From Jiella marina (GTDB lineage Bacteria > Pseudomonadota > Alphaproteobacteria > Rhizobiales > Rhizobiaceae), in the NCBI RefSeq assembly GCF_024359545.1, contig NZ_JAKQZG010000013.1:62001-126000 (forward strand): a DNA stretch of 64,000 nucleotides, read 5' to 3'. Made by a program: the position numbers and the translations under genes. A model generated the notes under the pieces. The model had not been told where the DNA came from, made no database searches, and saw nothing but the letters and a program-made list of their open reading frames with translations. Each line of letters opens with the position of its first letter. Position 1 is the stretch's first letter. Shown here piece by piece: positions 39,976-48,363 of this stretch.

Positions 39976-40548
39976 ATGACTGAGACCCCTCCAGCCGAAG
40001 ACGACCTGACGCTCCTGCAGCGCCACTGGCCGCACGGCCACGGCGCGGATCCCGACGCCGTATCGGCGGTTGCCGAGGCGATCTACGACGGACGGAGGGA
40101 CTGGGAGATCGAATTCGCGGGGGACCGCGCCGCCATTCGGCAGGACGGCAAGGGCGGCCTCGAGTCGCAGGGTCGCATCGACAGGATGCTGATGAAGCGC
40201 TGGAGGAACGGCGAACGGCGGATCCCGGAGTGGATGGCCGCCGGGCTGCTGCGCCCGCCCGGGATCGTCCGTACCCGACGCCAGCAAGACATCGAGCGTT
40301 GGCTGGCAGAGCTTAGCGCGCAAGATCGCGAGGCGCGGGACTTCATCGCCGCCGAGGAGGCTCGGCTGCACGGGCGGGTCGCCGCGCAGGTCGCGCGGTA
40401 CGTTCCTTCGGTCGTCCGAGACCCGGTCAAGCGACCGAATACTCGCAGTCGAAGGTGGCGCTGCGCTCCTACGTTACCGAGGGCGACGAGGACAGCGATC
40501 TGTTTCCAAAGGCGTGGATCCCGGACGCATTCGTTTTCTAGGTCCTGA
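39976..40548 (+). CDS. Phage-type regulatory-like protein, copy 1 (frameshifted at its 3' end)
   Basis: The first 140 residues resemble the gene at 42955: DRMLMKRWRNGERRIPEWM here against DRSLIRRWASGEKPIPPWV there, both followed by similar helices. Their upstream sequences and first codons (MTETPP / MTEPPY) also match. After about nucleotide 40,410 the current frame becomes basic and unlikely. The neighbouring frame instead reads EYSQSKVALRSYVTEGDEDS and stops at 40541, just before the ribosome binding site of the next gene. A one-base frameshift is therefore likely. The motif is reminiscent of helix-turn-helix phage proteins. Confidence 0.6.
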   Translation: MTETPPAEDDLTLLQRHWPHGHGADPDAVSAVAEAIYDGRRDWEIEFAGDRAAIRQDGKGGLESQGRIDRMLMKRWRNGERRIPEWMAAGLLRPPGIVRTRRQQDIERWLAELSAQDREARDFIAAEEARLHGRVAAQVARYVPSVVRDPVKRPNTRSRRWRCAPTLPRATRTAICFQRRGSRTHSFSRS

Positions 40549-40562
40549 AGGAGAATGCACTC

Positions 40563-40802
40563 GTGGCCCGAGTTTCCGTCCGTGGGTTGATCGGCAAATT
40601 CCAAGCCGAACGAACGGAATTCGTGGCCACGAAGCGCGGGTTGTTGGCAGCCATCAGCATAGCTGATCGTATCGCCGACGAACCCGGCGAACGGGAAATA
40701 CGGCTGGTCGAGATACCCCGGTTCAACGCGCTCTTTTTCTGGATCACGGGCCCGAAGCCACGCTTCGTCGACCGGGTCAGGGGTGACGAGTTCACGGAAT
40801 AG
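40563..40802 (+). CDS. Small hypothetical protein (79 aa, possible amber-truncated)
   Basis: The protein starts at GTG 40563 with AAGGAG nine bases upstream and begins MARVSVRGLIGKFQAERTEF. The stop is TAG at 40800-40802. The same frame continues as TIVEELVRRRRIALGIEPSP to a second stop at about 40889, which looks like natural protein, so the ancestral gene may have been about 107 residues. The family is not recognised. Confidence 0.45.
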   Translation: MARVSVRGLIGKFQAERTEFVATKRGLLAAISIADRIADEPGEREIRLVEIPRFNALFFWITGPKPRFVDRVRGDEFTE

Positions 40803-41169
40803 ACCATCGTCGAGGAGTTGGTCCGTCGACGACGCATCGCTTTGGGCATCGAACCCAGCCCGGATGATACGCCTCGCTTCGGACGGTGATCCACCGCGCT
40901 AGGCCAGGGCATCGGTCAGAGGCAGAAGTGCACCATCGAGCGATCCGACATCGCACAGCGGGTGTAGGCGAAACGCCGCATGTTCGGACCTCGAAGCATC
41001 GCATCGGAGGCAGCCGCATAACGACGTCCAACTCAACCCGCCGCCTAGTGCCTGTCCTTCGCAAGGAGGTGACCTGGTCCGACCGCATCATCCGCCCGTG
41101 ACATCCGAGATCACGGACGAGACGACCGCCACCACCTGACTAGATGCCCTCTCGACAGAAGGAGGACCC
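40803..41169. other. Gap with decayed coding traces
   Basis: Apart from the in-frame continuation of the previous gene to about 40889, this 367-bp stretch has only short pieces that look coding (for example LGQGIGQRQKCTIERSDIAQ near 40,900, ended by another TAG). I see no intact gene or clear structural RNA. Confidence 0.4.
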
Positions 41170-41658
41170 ATGACAGTCAGGAGCGGCCTATCAGAAGCCC
41201 AGCGACTCGACCTGATCTGCGACGCGATCCGGTACTGCCAGCGCGTCCGCGACAAGGGGATGCCGAATTCGGCCTGGACGAAGGCGCTGCGCGACCCCAT
41301 ACACTTCCTGTGGGAGAAGCGCGGGGGAAACAAGCTCGAGGCCGCCCGCTACCGGTCGCTCGCCTCTGCGGGCATCCCCCGGGGCGGCGGCAGGATCCGC
41401 TACGACCACGCCGTGCCGTTCAGGGCCTTGCAGGCGCAGCTCATGGAGATGGCCGACCCCTCCACGGACGCGGTAAAGGAGGTCCTCGTCCGCGACCTGA
41501 CGGTCTGCATCATCACCTCCGAGGAAGAGGCACTTCTCAATGCGGCCCGCCTCGGCAGCCGCATGCCTCCGAACTGGGACGGTCGAGACCCGCTGGCGCG
41601 GTACCATACCGTCGGGATCGAGGTCGAGCCGAATCCTGCCTACGTCGGCGGAGCGTAG
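41170..41658 (+). CDS. Hypothetical protein (162 aa)
   Basis: The protein starts MTVRSGLSEAQRLDLICDAI with GAAGGAGGA immediately upstream, a strong ribosome binding site. It contains HFLWEKRGGNKLEAARYRSL and YDHAVPFRALQAQLMEMADP, with conserved-looking His and Asp residues, but I do not recognise a family. The composition is typical of a real soluble protein. It stands intact amid degraded genes. Confidence 0.6.
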   Translation: MTVRSGLSEAQRLDLICDAIRYCQRVRDKGMPNSAWTKALRDPIHFLWEKRGGNKLEAARYRSLASAGIPRGGGRIRYDHAVPFRALQAQLMEMADPSTDAVKEVLVRDLTVCIITSEEEALLNAARLGSRMPPNWDGRDPLARYHTVGIEVEPNPAYVGGA

Positions 41659-41659
41659 T

Positions 41660-41935
41660 TCTCATGCTTGTCGGATCAGCGATTGCAAGAATCGAGGGCG
41701 TCAACACCAAAGATTCCCCGAGTTTGGCGATGACTGCGCCAGCCCCCTCGTCGATGAGCACCCTCCCGGCATCGCGCCCGTCGGCGAGCGTCACGATGAC
41801 CAGCCGCTGACCGTACGGGTCCGTGCGGCTGCCGGACATCGAGTAGCCACCCGACATCAAAGTCTGGAGCCGCCGCGTCGCCGTCGGAACGGTGGCGGGC
41901 CCATCTAGGCGCCCCACGTACACAATAGCCCCCAA
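41660..41935 (-). pseudogene. Thermonuclease (SNase-like) C-terminal remnant
   Basis: The minus strand encodes RLQTLMSGGYSMSG followed by DPYGQRLVIVTLADGRDAGR and VLIDEGAGA. This is the pattern of the second half of a staphylococcal-nuclease-like domain (YGR...DGRDVG..LI.EGLA). The first half, with the catalytic Arg and Asp residues, is absent in every frame just upstream. It is therefore a truncated remnant. The same frame reads on into the end of the convergent 162-aa gene without family character. Confidence 0.55.
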
Positions 41936-42004
41936 TTCGCGGAAGTGGGTGTAATTGTGTACGTGGAGGTCTATCAGTCTGCTTTCTCGTCGCTGTACGA
42001 GAGG

Positions 42005-42316
42005 TCATCCAGGGCATCTGGACCGCTCTCGGACGCGTGAGCCTAACCCCTCGGTCCACGCCCGGACGGCACGGACACCCTCAGCAGGCAGAGTCGGGTA
42101 GTCCTCGAAGATCTCAACGTCCGACCGCCCAGCTTGCAGGTATGCTAGGATGGTCCGCGCGGGCACCTAGGTGCCAGACACGCACGGCTCCCCGGAAATG
42201 ATACTCGGGTCCTCCAACACGCGCGCCGCCCGCTTGGCATTCGCCGCAGCCCGGTTGTCGGGCCAGAGCCTCTTGAAAGTCTCCACCTGCTCGTCAATCG
42301 GTTTCGGCCGCCTCGC
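42005..42316 (-). pseudogene. DUF433 antitoxin-like gene with an internal amber stop
   Basis: The minus strand reads EDPSIISGEPCVSGT, then TAG, then VPARTILAYLQAGRSDVEIF and EDYPTLPAEGVRAVRAW. This is a clear DUF433 sequence in which the highly conserved Arg of the GTR motif is a stop codon. The stop sits in a 14-bp palindrome, GGCACCTAGGTGCC. DUF433 proteins are small DNA-binding-like proteins often found as VapB-type antitoxins. No ATG is visible at the N-terminus, and an upstream TAG bounds the frame. No toxin partner lies beside it. Confidence 0.65.
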
Positions 42317-42376
42317 CTAGCATCTTGCGCCCGACGAGTCTCCGCTATCCCGAGACTCATCCCGCACGGGCCCTCC

Positions 42377-42911
42377 ATGCCAACCCCCCCCTCCATCGGC
42401 TTCGGCCTCTCCATCGATCACGCCGCCTTCGCCCGCGACATGAACGCCATCGGCCGGAAGGCCATCCCCCGCGCTGCCGCCGCGGTCATGAACCGGGCGG
42501 CCCGCGAGGCCGTGGTCGCGTTGAAGGAAAACGCCGTCGACGTCTTCGACAGGCCGAAGCCGATGACGCTCCAGGCCTTCACCTTACGGCCGGCGCGCAT
42601 CAAACACGGCGCATCCGCCACGGCGACTGTGAGCATCAAAGCTGCCGGCGGCGTCGTACCTCGTCCGCCAGATCAAGGGCGGCGTTCGCAAGACTGGCGA
42701 GGACGGCGGGTCCGGTCCGCGCGACCTCTTCACGTAGGCGATCAAGCCGGACCGCTATTGCGGCGTGCCGCGCGGAGCGTCGAGGAAGCGGTTCCGGTTC
42801 GAGAAGACCGTCCAGAAGGCGAACCGGAAGTTCGCGACCCAACGCGAGTTCGGGTACCAGCTCGACCGTAAGATGGCCCGTGCACTTGGGACGCGCGGCG
42901 CCAGGAGCTGA
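42377..42911 (+). pseudogene. Lambda Z-like minor tail protein, frameshifted and interrupted
   Basis: The first 90 codons give KAIPRAAAAVMNRAAREAVV and DVFDRPKPMTLQAFTLRPAR, the hallmark of prophage minor tail protein Z. After about 42,650 the sense moves to another frame, which reads ASYLVRQIKGGVRKTGE, LFT, a TAG, then AIKPDRYCGVPRGASRKRF and ends at 42911. One frameshift and one stop make the gene inactive. Gene Z normally sits in a head-tail joining cluster, so this is evidence for an ancestral lambda-type tail module. Confidence 0.65.
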
Positions 42912-42954
42912 CGACGGCTTGCGCGGACGGGCGCCCGGTGTAAGGAGTCTCGTC

Positions 42955-43704
42955 ATGACCGAGCCTCCTTACACGCCGCCTCGCCCCAAACCCGCCCGGC
43001 GAACCACCAGTCCCGTCGCCCGCGAGACCCTCGGCGTCCTCGACGAGGCGACGGAACGCGTCCTGCGGGCGACGTGGCCGGACAAGTCCATCGAAGCCGG
43101 GGACTTCGTCCGGATCGGTCTCGAGATTTACGGAACCGAGGATCGATGGCGTCGCGAGATCGCGGCCGACCTCGTGCTCTTCCGGCCTGCGGGCAAGGGC
43201 AGCATGCCGTCCGCCGGCGCGCTGGACCGCAGCCTGATCCGGCGCTGGGCGTCGGGCGAGAAGCCCATCCCGCCTTGGGTCGGCCCTGCCCTTCTGAAGA
43301 TCCCGTCCATCGCCATCGCCCGCATGCGCGCACACATCGATCACCTCCGGGCGCAGGTCGCCGAGTTCGACGCGGCACTTGTCGAGGAGGAGCGCCGGAT
43401 GGACGGCGTCCTCCGCGGCTGGGTCGCGCGGTATGCCGAGCCGCCGCGCGTCGTCGCTCCGCCGCCGGGTCCGCGAACACGGAAACGGGACTGGCCGGCC
43501 GTCTCGACCGACGACGCCGAGGCCGCGCAGGACGCGGGCTCCTCGGCGTACGAGATTTTCGCGGGGCTGTCGGACGACGAGACGACGGGGCGGCCGGACC
43601 ATCCGGAACTCGCGGAGGAATGGGACGCCGGGTGGCGGGAGGCCAACGCCGCGCACCGAGAGCGGCACGCGGCGGTGGTGGAGCGGGCGAAGGCGAAGGG
43701 CTGA
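42955..43704 (+). CDS. Phage-type regulatory-like protein, copy 2 (intact)
   Basis: The 249-residue protein begins MTEPPYTPPRPKPARRTTSP. Its core LDRSLIRRWASGEKPIPPWV (about residue 90) and the next helices (IARMRAHIDHLRAQVAEFDA) match the gene at 39976. The C-terminal 80 residues are acidic and not shared. The RRWxxGExxIPxWV motif is common in uncharacterised phage proteins and looks like a DNA-contacting helix-turn-helix, but this is inferred. TAAGGAG lies ten bases upstream, in a leader shared with copy 1. Confidence 0.65.
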   Translation: MTEPPYTPPRPKPARRTTSPVARETLGVLDEATERVLRATWPDKSIEAGDFVRIGLEIYGTEDRWRREIAADLVLFRPAGKGSMPSAGALDRSLIRRWASGEKPIPPWVGPALLKIPSIAIARMRAHIDHLRAQVAEFDAALVEEERRMDGVLRGWVARYAEPPRVVAPPPGPRTRKRDWPAVSTDDAEAAQDAGSSAYEIFAGLSDDETTGRPDHPELAEEWDAGWREANAAHRERHAAVVERAKAKG

Positions 43705-44244
43705 CGGCACTCGACAGACCGTGAGAGCGGTCGGAACCTAAGGCCGGATCACTTCCACTTGGCAGCGTCGATGGTGCAAAACGCGTTACCGACGCGTGCC
43801 GCCACGGCCTGCCTAGCGGCACCGCGCGCGGCCGCCGCCTAGAGAGTCCGAAGGAGCCCACGACATGATGCAGCCGGGCGCCAGGAGACATCTCAAGACC
43901 TTTGTTATGAATTGGGCGGAACGCGCGGCTCCCTCCCGGGGACGGAGTGTCACTGCCTTCGTGAGCCTTGTTGCTTCCAACGGACAGGCGATACCGCGAA
44001 CCACTTGGCCATAATTACATCAGTAGTGCAGAGTAATGCGTGATAATACTGATTCTCGGAGTATCTTCCTGCGCATTTCCACCTTATCAAGCATTGGTAT
44101 TTTGATGCCGCGGTTCTGTGTCATCGCGTCGGCGGAAACCCTGAGCTGCAACACCACAGCGAGCGCTTGCATTTGCGCGATAATCGACCATAGTCCCATA
44201 AGGTTTTGGGTATATTCGTGCTTCCGTTGCGTTGGAGCGCTCCA
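43705..44244. other. Non-coding gap with a possible small ORF
   Basis: The 540-bp gap includes a 49-codon ORF at 43865-44014 (MMQPGARRHLKTFVMNWAER), preceded by GAAGGAG, with no recognised family, and then an AT-rich stretch from about 44,010 to 44,230. That stretch probably carries the promoter of the PASTA gene. Confidence 0.35.
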
Positions 44245-45033
44245 ATGATTCGCATCGTGGCCATAATAATGCTTATGGTGATCATCCCGGTGCTCGCGAG
44301 AGCAGAGCCGGTTCCGTCGTTCCAGAACATGTATCTGGAGGAAGCGCAGGAGGCCGCCGGACACGTCGGGATCGAGCTTGAGATCGAGATAGTCGAGTCC
44401 TCGGATCGCAAGGGAATCGTGATTAAACAGATCCCCGGCCCGGGCTCGGAGCTAGGAAGCGACCGCGCCGTTTGGCTGAGGGTCTCGAACGGGATCACCT
44501 TGCCCGACTTGAAGGGCCGTCCGCAGGAGGAGGCGCTTGCCGCCTTGCGCGACCTGGGAGTAGCGGTCGACGTCACCGAAAGCAGGCACGACGGCGGCGT
44601 CCGCGGGACCGTTTGGTCGCAGGTCCCAGTAGGCGGAACAGCCATAGACGTGACGACCCAAGCGGTCTTCCTCGACGTGGTCGGTGGTCGATATGTAGCT
44701 GTCCCAGGCGTGACGGGAACGCTCCTAAGCGATGGTATGAATGCGATCCGTTCAGGGGAACTTACTCCCATGGAGATGCCTACCGATCCAAGCGGTTTCG
44801 TGAGCCGGTCGGTACAAGAGAATCGTCGTGATTGTTCGGGATTCGACGTTCGGACCGCCACCGTGATCGGGACGAAGCCGCCGGCTGGGAGCGAGGTTTA
44901 TCCAGGCACCAGTGTCCAGGTGGATTATGCCATAGGCCAGGGGTTCCGCTACGACAATCAGTGCGGGCCGGAGCCGCTTACTCCTCATGACAGGGGTGGC
45001 TGCGCGGGTGGGGCTAGGCACGAGGTTTGCTAG
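44245..45033 (+). CDS. Exported PASTA-domain protein
   Basis: The 262-residue protein has a signal peptide (MIRIVAIIMLMVIIPVLARA) and three PASTA-like repeats: VPSFQNMYLEEAQEAAGHVG (about residues 23-85), LPDLKGRPQEEALAALRDLG (about 87-150) and VPGVTGTLLSDGMNAIRSGE (about 155-235). Each ends with a proline-glycine turn such as IPGPGSELG or KPPAGSEVYPG. PASTA domains in other bacteria bind peptidoglycan or beta-lactams. The kinase or PBP usually attached is absent. Two cysteines lie near the third repeat. It sits just upstream of the 919-aa exported protein and likely shares its transcript. Confidence 0.75.
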   Translation: MIRIVAIIMLMVIIPVLARAEPVPSFQNMYLEEAQEAAGHVGIELEIEIVESSDRKGIVIKQIPGPGSELGSDRAVWLRVSNGITLPDLKGRPQEEALAALRDLGVAVDVTESRHDGGVRGTVWSQVPVGGTAIDVTTQAVFLDVVGGRYVAVPGVTGTLLSDGMNAIRSGELTPMEMPTDPSGFVSRSVQENRRDCSGFDVRTATVIGTKPPAGSEVYPGTSVQVDYAIGQGFRYDNQCGPEPLTPHDRGGCAGGARHEVC

Positions 45034-45047
45034 AAGCGAGGTGCAAA

Positions 45048-47807
45048 ATGGAACGATATTGTCGCCTTGCTGTGCTGCTGACGTTCTTTTTGACGTGCAC
45101 GACTCATGTGGCCGCCAAGCAGATCGAAGCGTCCGATGCGGCCAATCTCGCGGCCCGCGTCGGCCTCGGCACGGCGAAGCTCTGGATGGATCACAAGAGC
45201 ATCTCGATCCCCCCATCGTCGCTTCCTGCCGCCGAGCGCAGCGAGAAAATCGAGCAGTCGCTCAGCCGCTACGAAGAGCTTCGCAACGGCTATTCCGGCG
45301 TTTCGACCGTTGCGACTGGAGTGAAATGGGGCACGGGCGGACTTATCGCAGGCGTGGCCCTCTACGGCGGTCCGCAGGCCGCGGTGACCGTGCCGCTTAC
45401 CTTAATCGGTGCCGCCTCGGCAATTTCGCTCGACCTCACGAACCGCAAGGTTGAGGAAATCGGAAACAAGCGGGCAGGCATGCTTCTCAGCACGCTCCGG
45501 AACGAACTAGTGGCTGAGTCTGGCGCCGCCAGCTTAGAGGGTCTGCTCAACAATCCCGAGCTTCTACGGGAGACCGTCGAGAAGAGCGACCGCTTTCTTC
45601 GCGACGTTAAGGAGCGGGCCCAGGCCTCCAACGACGATGAGCTAGTCAAGACCGCTGCCGAGGCGCTGTCGCGGGCCGGGGCGGCCCACACCGTCGCGAC
45701 GCTGGATGCGCTGGGCGTCGTCGCGGACGACGTAGATCGCCTAGATCGGAGTTTCGGGGAGTTCGCGTCCGAGGTCAGAAACAGCCAGAAGCGGGTGCAG
45801 GATACTCTGGTCGCACACGAGGGCGCTATCGTCTCCCTAAGCGGCGATGTTACCGAGTTGGCGTCCGACGTCCAGACTGTCAGGGAGGAGGTGACCAAGC
45901 TTGGCAGCAACCAAGGCCTGATGGCGGACTTCATGTTCTCCTCCATGCCGCCATCTGAGAAAGTCCGCGCTCTGAGGTCTGGGCTAATGGACTCCCGGAT
46001 CGCCTGCCCTGCGGAGCAGACCAATTGCGACGCCCAGACGATTAAAACGGCACTGATTGAACAGTACGATGGCGAGGCACGAGTAGCGATGCGGGTGCAA
46101 GCCGCGGGACAGGTGCTCAGGGGCATCAGCGACGTCCAAGCGATCACCTCGAACCTAGGAATTCCAATCGGTGAGGACGGTCAGAAGGCGATTGATATCG
46201 CTTCGGGTGCGTTAAACGCCTACATGAGCTTTATGTCCGGCAATCCGTTGGGTGCGATCGCTTCCGTCACCGGCATGTTCGGCAAGAAGCCCGATCCGGA
46301 TGCGGAGCGGTTCAAGGTGATGATGGGTTACCTCAAGGAACAGTTTGGGGCCGTCAATGCCAAACTGGATGACATTCTGAAGAACCAGAAGGTGCTCCTG
46401 GATGCCGTGTCGGAGGTGTCCCGCCAAGTCCAGGCCTCCTACGAGGCGCTGGACGCGCGCCTGAGCGAGATGCAGGTCGAGCAGCAGCGCATCTCAAACG
46501 CAGTGAAATCGTTGGTTTGGCGAGAGTGGGAAGCTTGCTACACGGTTTATGCCAAGGCGATCACCGGAGACAGCATCTCCGAAGACGACGGGTCATATGT
46601 CGACCGGGCGACCCTCAGGTTCCCCTCGTTCGACGCCGCCCGCCGCCTCCTCGATGCGCGGGCTGCCCCGGCGAGCGACTGCATCCAGACCGTGCTGCGC
46701 ACGACGTCGGCCGGCACAGCCAGTAGGTGGTTCGGCCACTTCTTGGACGCTGATCGCGCCCTTAACCCCGAGCGTCTGCGCGACCCGAGCACCCTGTCGG
46801 CTGCGGAAAGGGATGAGGCGAATGCGTGGCAGGGGCTTCTCACGTCGTACCGCCAGAACGTGGTCGACCCAGCCTTTGCCGTAGCGGTCGACTTCGCCAT
46901 CCGCCACGGAGCCTCTCCCTCGACACTTCTGTTCATGAACGCATCTCCCATCGAGGGGGTACAGGACCTAGCGACCGTGAGCGGCGAGATCGGCAAGGGG
47001 TTCCGGTACCAGTGCACCAGTCGCGATGGGCGGGAGGCCCTGATCCGGGGACTAGTTTGCCTCCCCGGGGAAAGCGAGGACGAGATCGCGCGGGACATCA
47101 CTTCGATCGCTCTCAACACTGATATTTTGCTCGACATCACGGACTGGATGCTCGTCGTGAGCCAGTTGGCGGACCTCTACGCGGAGGACCCGGTTCGGTT
47201 CGCGCGCGACATGGACGAGGTCTACCGGCTGCCCTCCTATTCGCACGGCGAGGAGATCACCCGCGCATCGGTAGACATGCTGACTCTCGCAATCGCCTAC
47301 TATGCGCGCATACATGGAGGCGTCACGGCGCTTGCGATGGCGGAGGACATTCGCGACGGTCGGCTTGACGACCGCCTTGTCCGCATAGCTGAGAACAGCC
47401 CCTATCTTGCCGAGAATGCGGCTCACGTCTATCTGAACATGCTCCGCGGGAATTGGCCTCCGATGCCCGACACGGCCGAGCCCAGCTTCGCCGATAAGTA
47501 CGGCCAAGCCTACGTGTATGCACAAGTCTCGAACGAGGCGAACCGTTTCGAACCGCTTTACGCCCTTTTCGGTCGCGATCGGCCCTTGACGCTCACAGAG
47601 CAGGGTGCGGTCGGGATGCAGTTCTCGGTAGGTGAGCGAAACGCCGTTCTGCCGTTACCTACCCCAGTCCGTTTCGCGGAGGGCTCTTTCGTTTATCCTC
47701 CAAGGCGTGCCGCACTGTTCGCCCAGAGGGAGAGGATGATCGAGAGATACCTAGACTATCAGCTCGGTGAGGATACCGCGCTCGCGGCTGTCGTATTGCC
47801 TCAGTAG
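45048..47807 (+). CDS. Large exported coiled-coil protein of unknown function (919 aa)
   Basis: The protein has a signal peptide (about residues 1-24, RLAVLLTFFLTCTTHVAA). A hydrophobic Gly/Ala segment follows at about 90-120 (GTGGLIAGVALYGGPQAAVT). Helical regions at about 155-300 include a coiled coil (SGDVTELASDVQTVREEVTK). A short hydrophobic patch GNPLGAIASVTGMFG precedes a second coiled coil near 430-485 (LDDILKNQKVLLDAVSEVSR). The C-terminal half is helical with scattered cysteines (SRWFGHFLDADRALNPERL). No family is recognised. The ATG at 45048 has GAGG seven bases upstream; the PASTA gene ends 15 bases before it. Confidence 0.7.
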   Translation: MERYCRLAVLLTFFLTCTTHVAAKQIEASDAANLAARVGLGTAKLWMDHKSISIPPSSLPAAERSEKIEQSLSRYEELRNGYSGVSTVATGVKWGTGGLIAGVALYGGPQAAVTVPLTLIGAASAISLDLTNRKVEEIGNKRAGMLLSTLRNELVAESGAASLEGLLNNPELLRETVEKSDRFLRDVKERAQASNDDELVKTAAEALSRAGAAHTVATLDALGVVADDVDRLDRSFGEFASEVRNSQKRVQDTLVAHEGAIVSLSGDVTELASDVQTVREEVTKLGSNQGLMADFMFSSMPPSEKVRALRSGLMDSRIACPAEQTNCDAQTIKTALIEQYDGEARVAMRVQAAGQVLRGISDVQAITSNLGIPIGEDGQKAIDIASGALNAYMSFMSGNPLGAIASVTGMFGKKPDPDAERFKVMMGYLKEQFGAVNAKLDDILKNQKVLLDAVSEVSRQVQASYEALDARLSEMQVEQQRISNAVKSLVWREWEACYTVYAKAITGDSISEDDGSYVDRATLRFPSFDAARRLLDARAAPASDCIQTVLRTTSAGTASRWFGHFLDADRALNPERLRDPSTLSAAERDEANAWQGLLTSYRQNVVDPAFAVAVDFAIRHGASPSTLLFMNASPIEGVQDLATVSGEIGKGFRYQCTSRDGREALIRGLVCLPGESEDEIARDITSIALNTDILLDITDWMLVVSQLADLYAEDPVRFARDMDEVYRLPSYSHGEEITRASVDMLTLAIAYYARIHGGVTALAMAEDIRDGRLDDRLVRIAENSPYLAENAAHVYLNMLRGNWPPMPDTAEPSFADKYGQAYVYAQVSNEANRFEPLYALFGRDRPLTLTEQGAVGMQFSVGERNAVLPLPTPVRFAEGSFVYPPRRAALFAQRERMIERYLDYQLGEDTALAAVVLPQ

Positions 47808-48363
47808 CAGTTTCCGACTGTCGGATTGAAGAAGCGCATTGCCTCCGGTGCAGGAAGCCAAAGACGCCATCGAAAGTCGCCTGTTGGAATGCCTGTAAGG
47901 CGCGTCTCGCCCATTACGGCCTGACCCTCCGGCAGGCCGACGACGAGGCGTCGGACTGGTCCGACACGCTTCGCGATCTCCTCTTCACACCATCATCTTC
48001 GCTGATGTCAGCGATTTCCGCCGATATCAATCGCATACAATGGTGCCGAGCTGATCAACCGCTACCGGCCGTGTGCTCCGTATCCGAGCGCCCACCAGAA
48101 AGCTGCCTTATAGCCGTAGAGCCAGAGGACGCAGAACGCGATGCTGAACACCGCGAGCGTCACCGGAAGCATGAAGGAGGACAACTCCATTGGGCAGCCT
48201 CGTAGGGACGTGGGAGCCATCGTGCGTCCGTGATTGCGGACAAACCCTCAACGTCCGGTCGATGCTCCGCCGCGCGCGCGTCCGTTCGGTGGTGATGGTT
48301 AGCGAGCGGTTTCCATGAGACGCCCGGCCATAGTATCCGGTGCCGGACGTCGGGGAGGATCGC
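47808..48363. other. Gap upstream of the nuclease fusion
   Basis: The 556-bp stretch holds the 42-aa minus-strand ORF described separately. A piece reading LAHYGLTLRQADDEASDWSD near 47,910 looks coding but has no start and is probably decayed. Nothing else stands out. Confidence 0.35.
48062..48190 (-). CDS. Possible small membrane protein (42 aa)
   Basis: The minus-strand ORF begins MELSSFMLPVTLAVFSIAFC and has one continuous hydrophobic stretch ending WALGYGAHGR. The hydrophobic pattern is like a single-pass membrane peptide or the truncated first helix of a membrane sensor. GAGG lies about ten bases upstream of the ATG. It is too short to be sure that it is a gene. Confidence 0.35.
   Translation of the reverse strand: MELSSFMLPVTLAVFSIAFCVLWLYGYKAAFWWALGYGAHGR

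Noticed and set aside
40563-42911. TAG recoding in the element
   Set aside because: Integrase, PASTA, the 919-aa gene and the 162-aa gene all end with TAG in sensible places, and the interrupted genes also carry frameshifts, so ordinary decay explains the data better.
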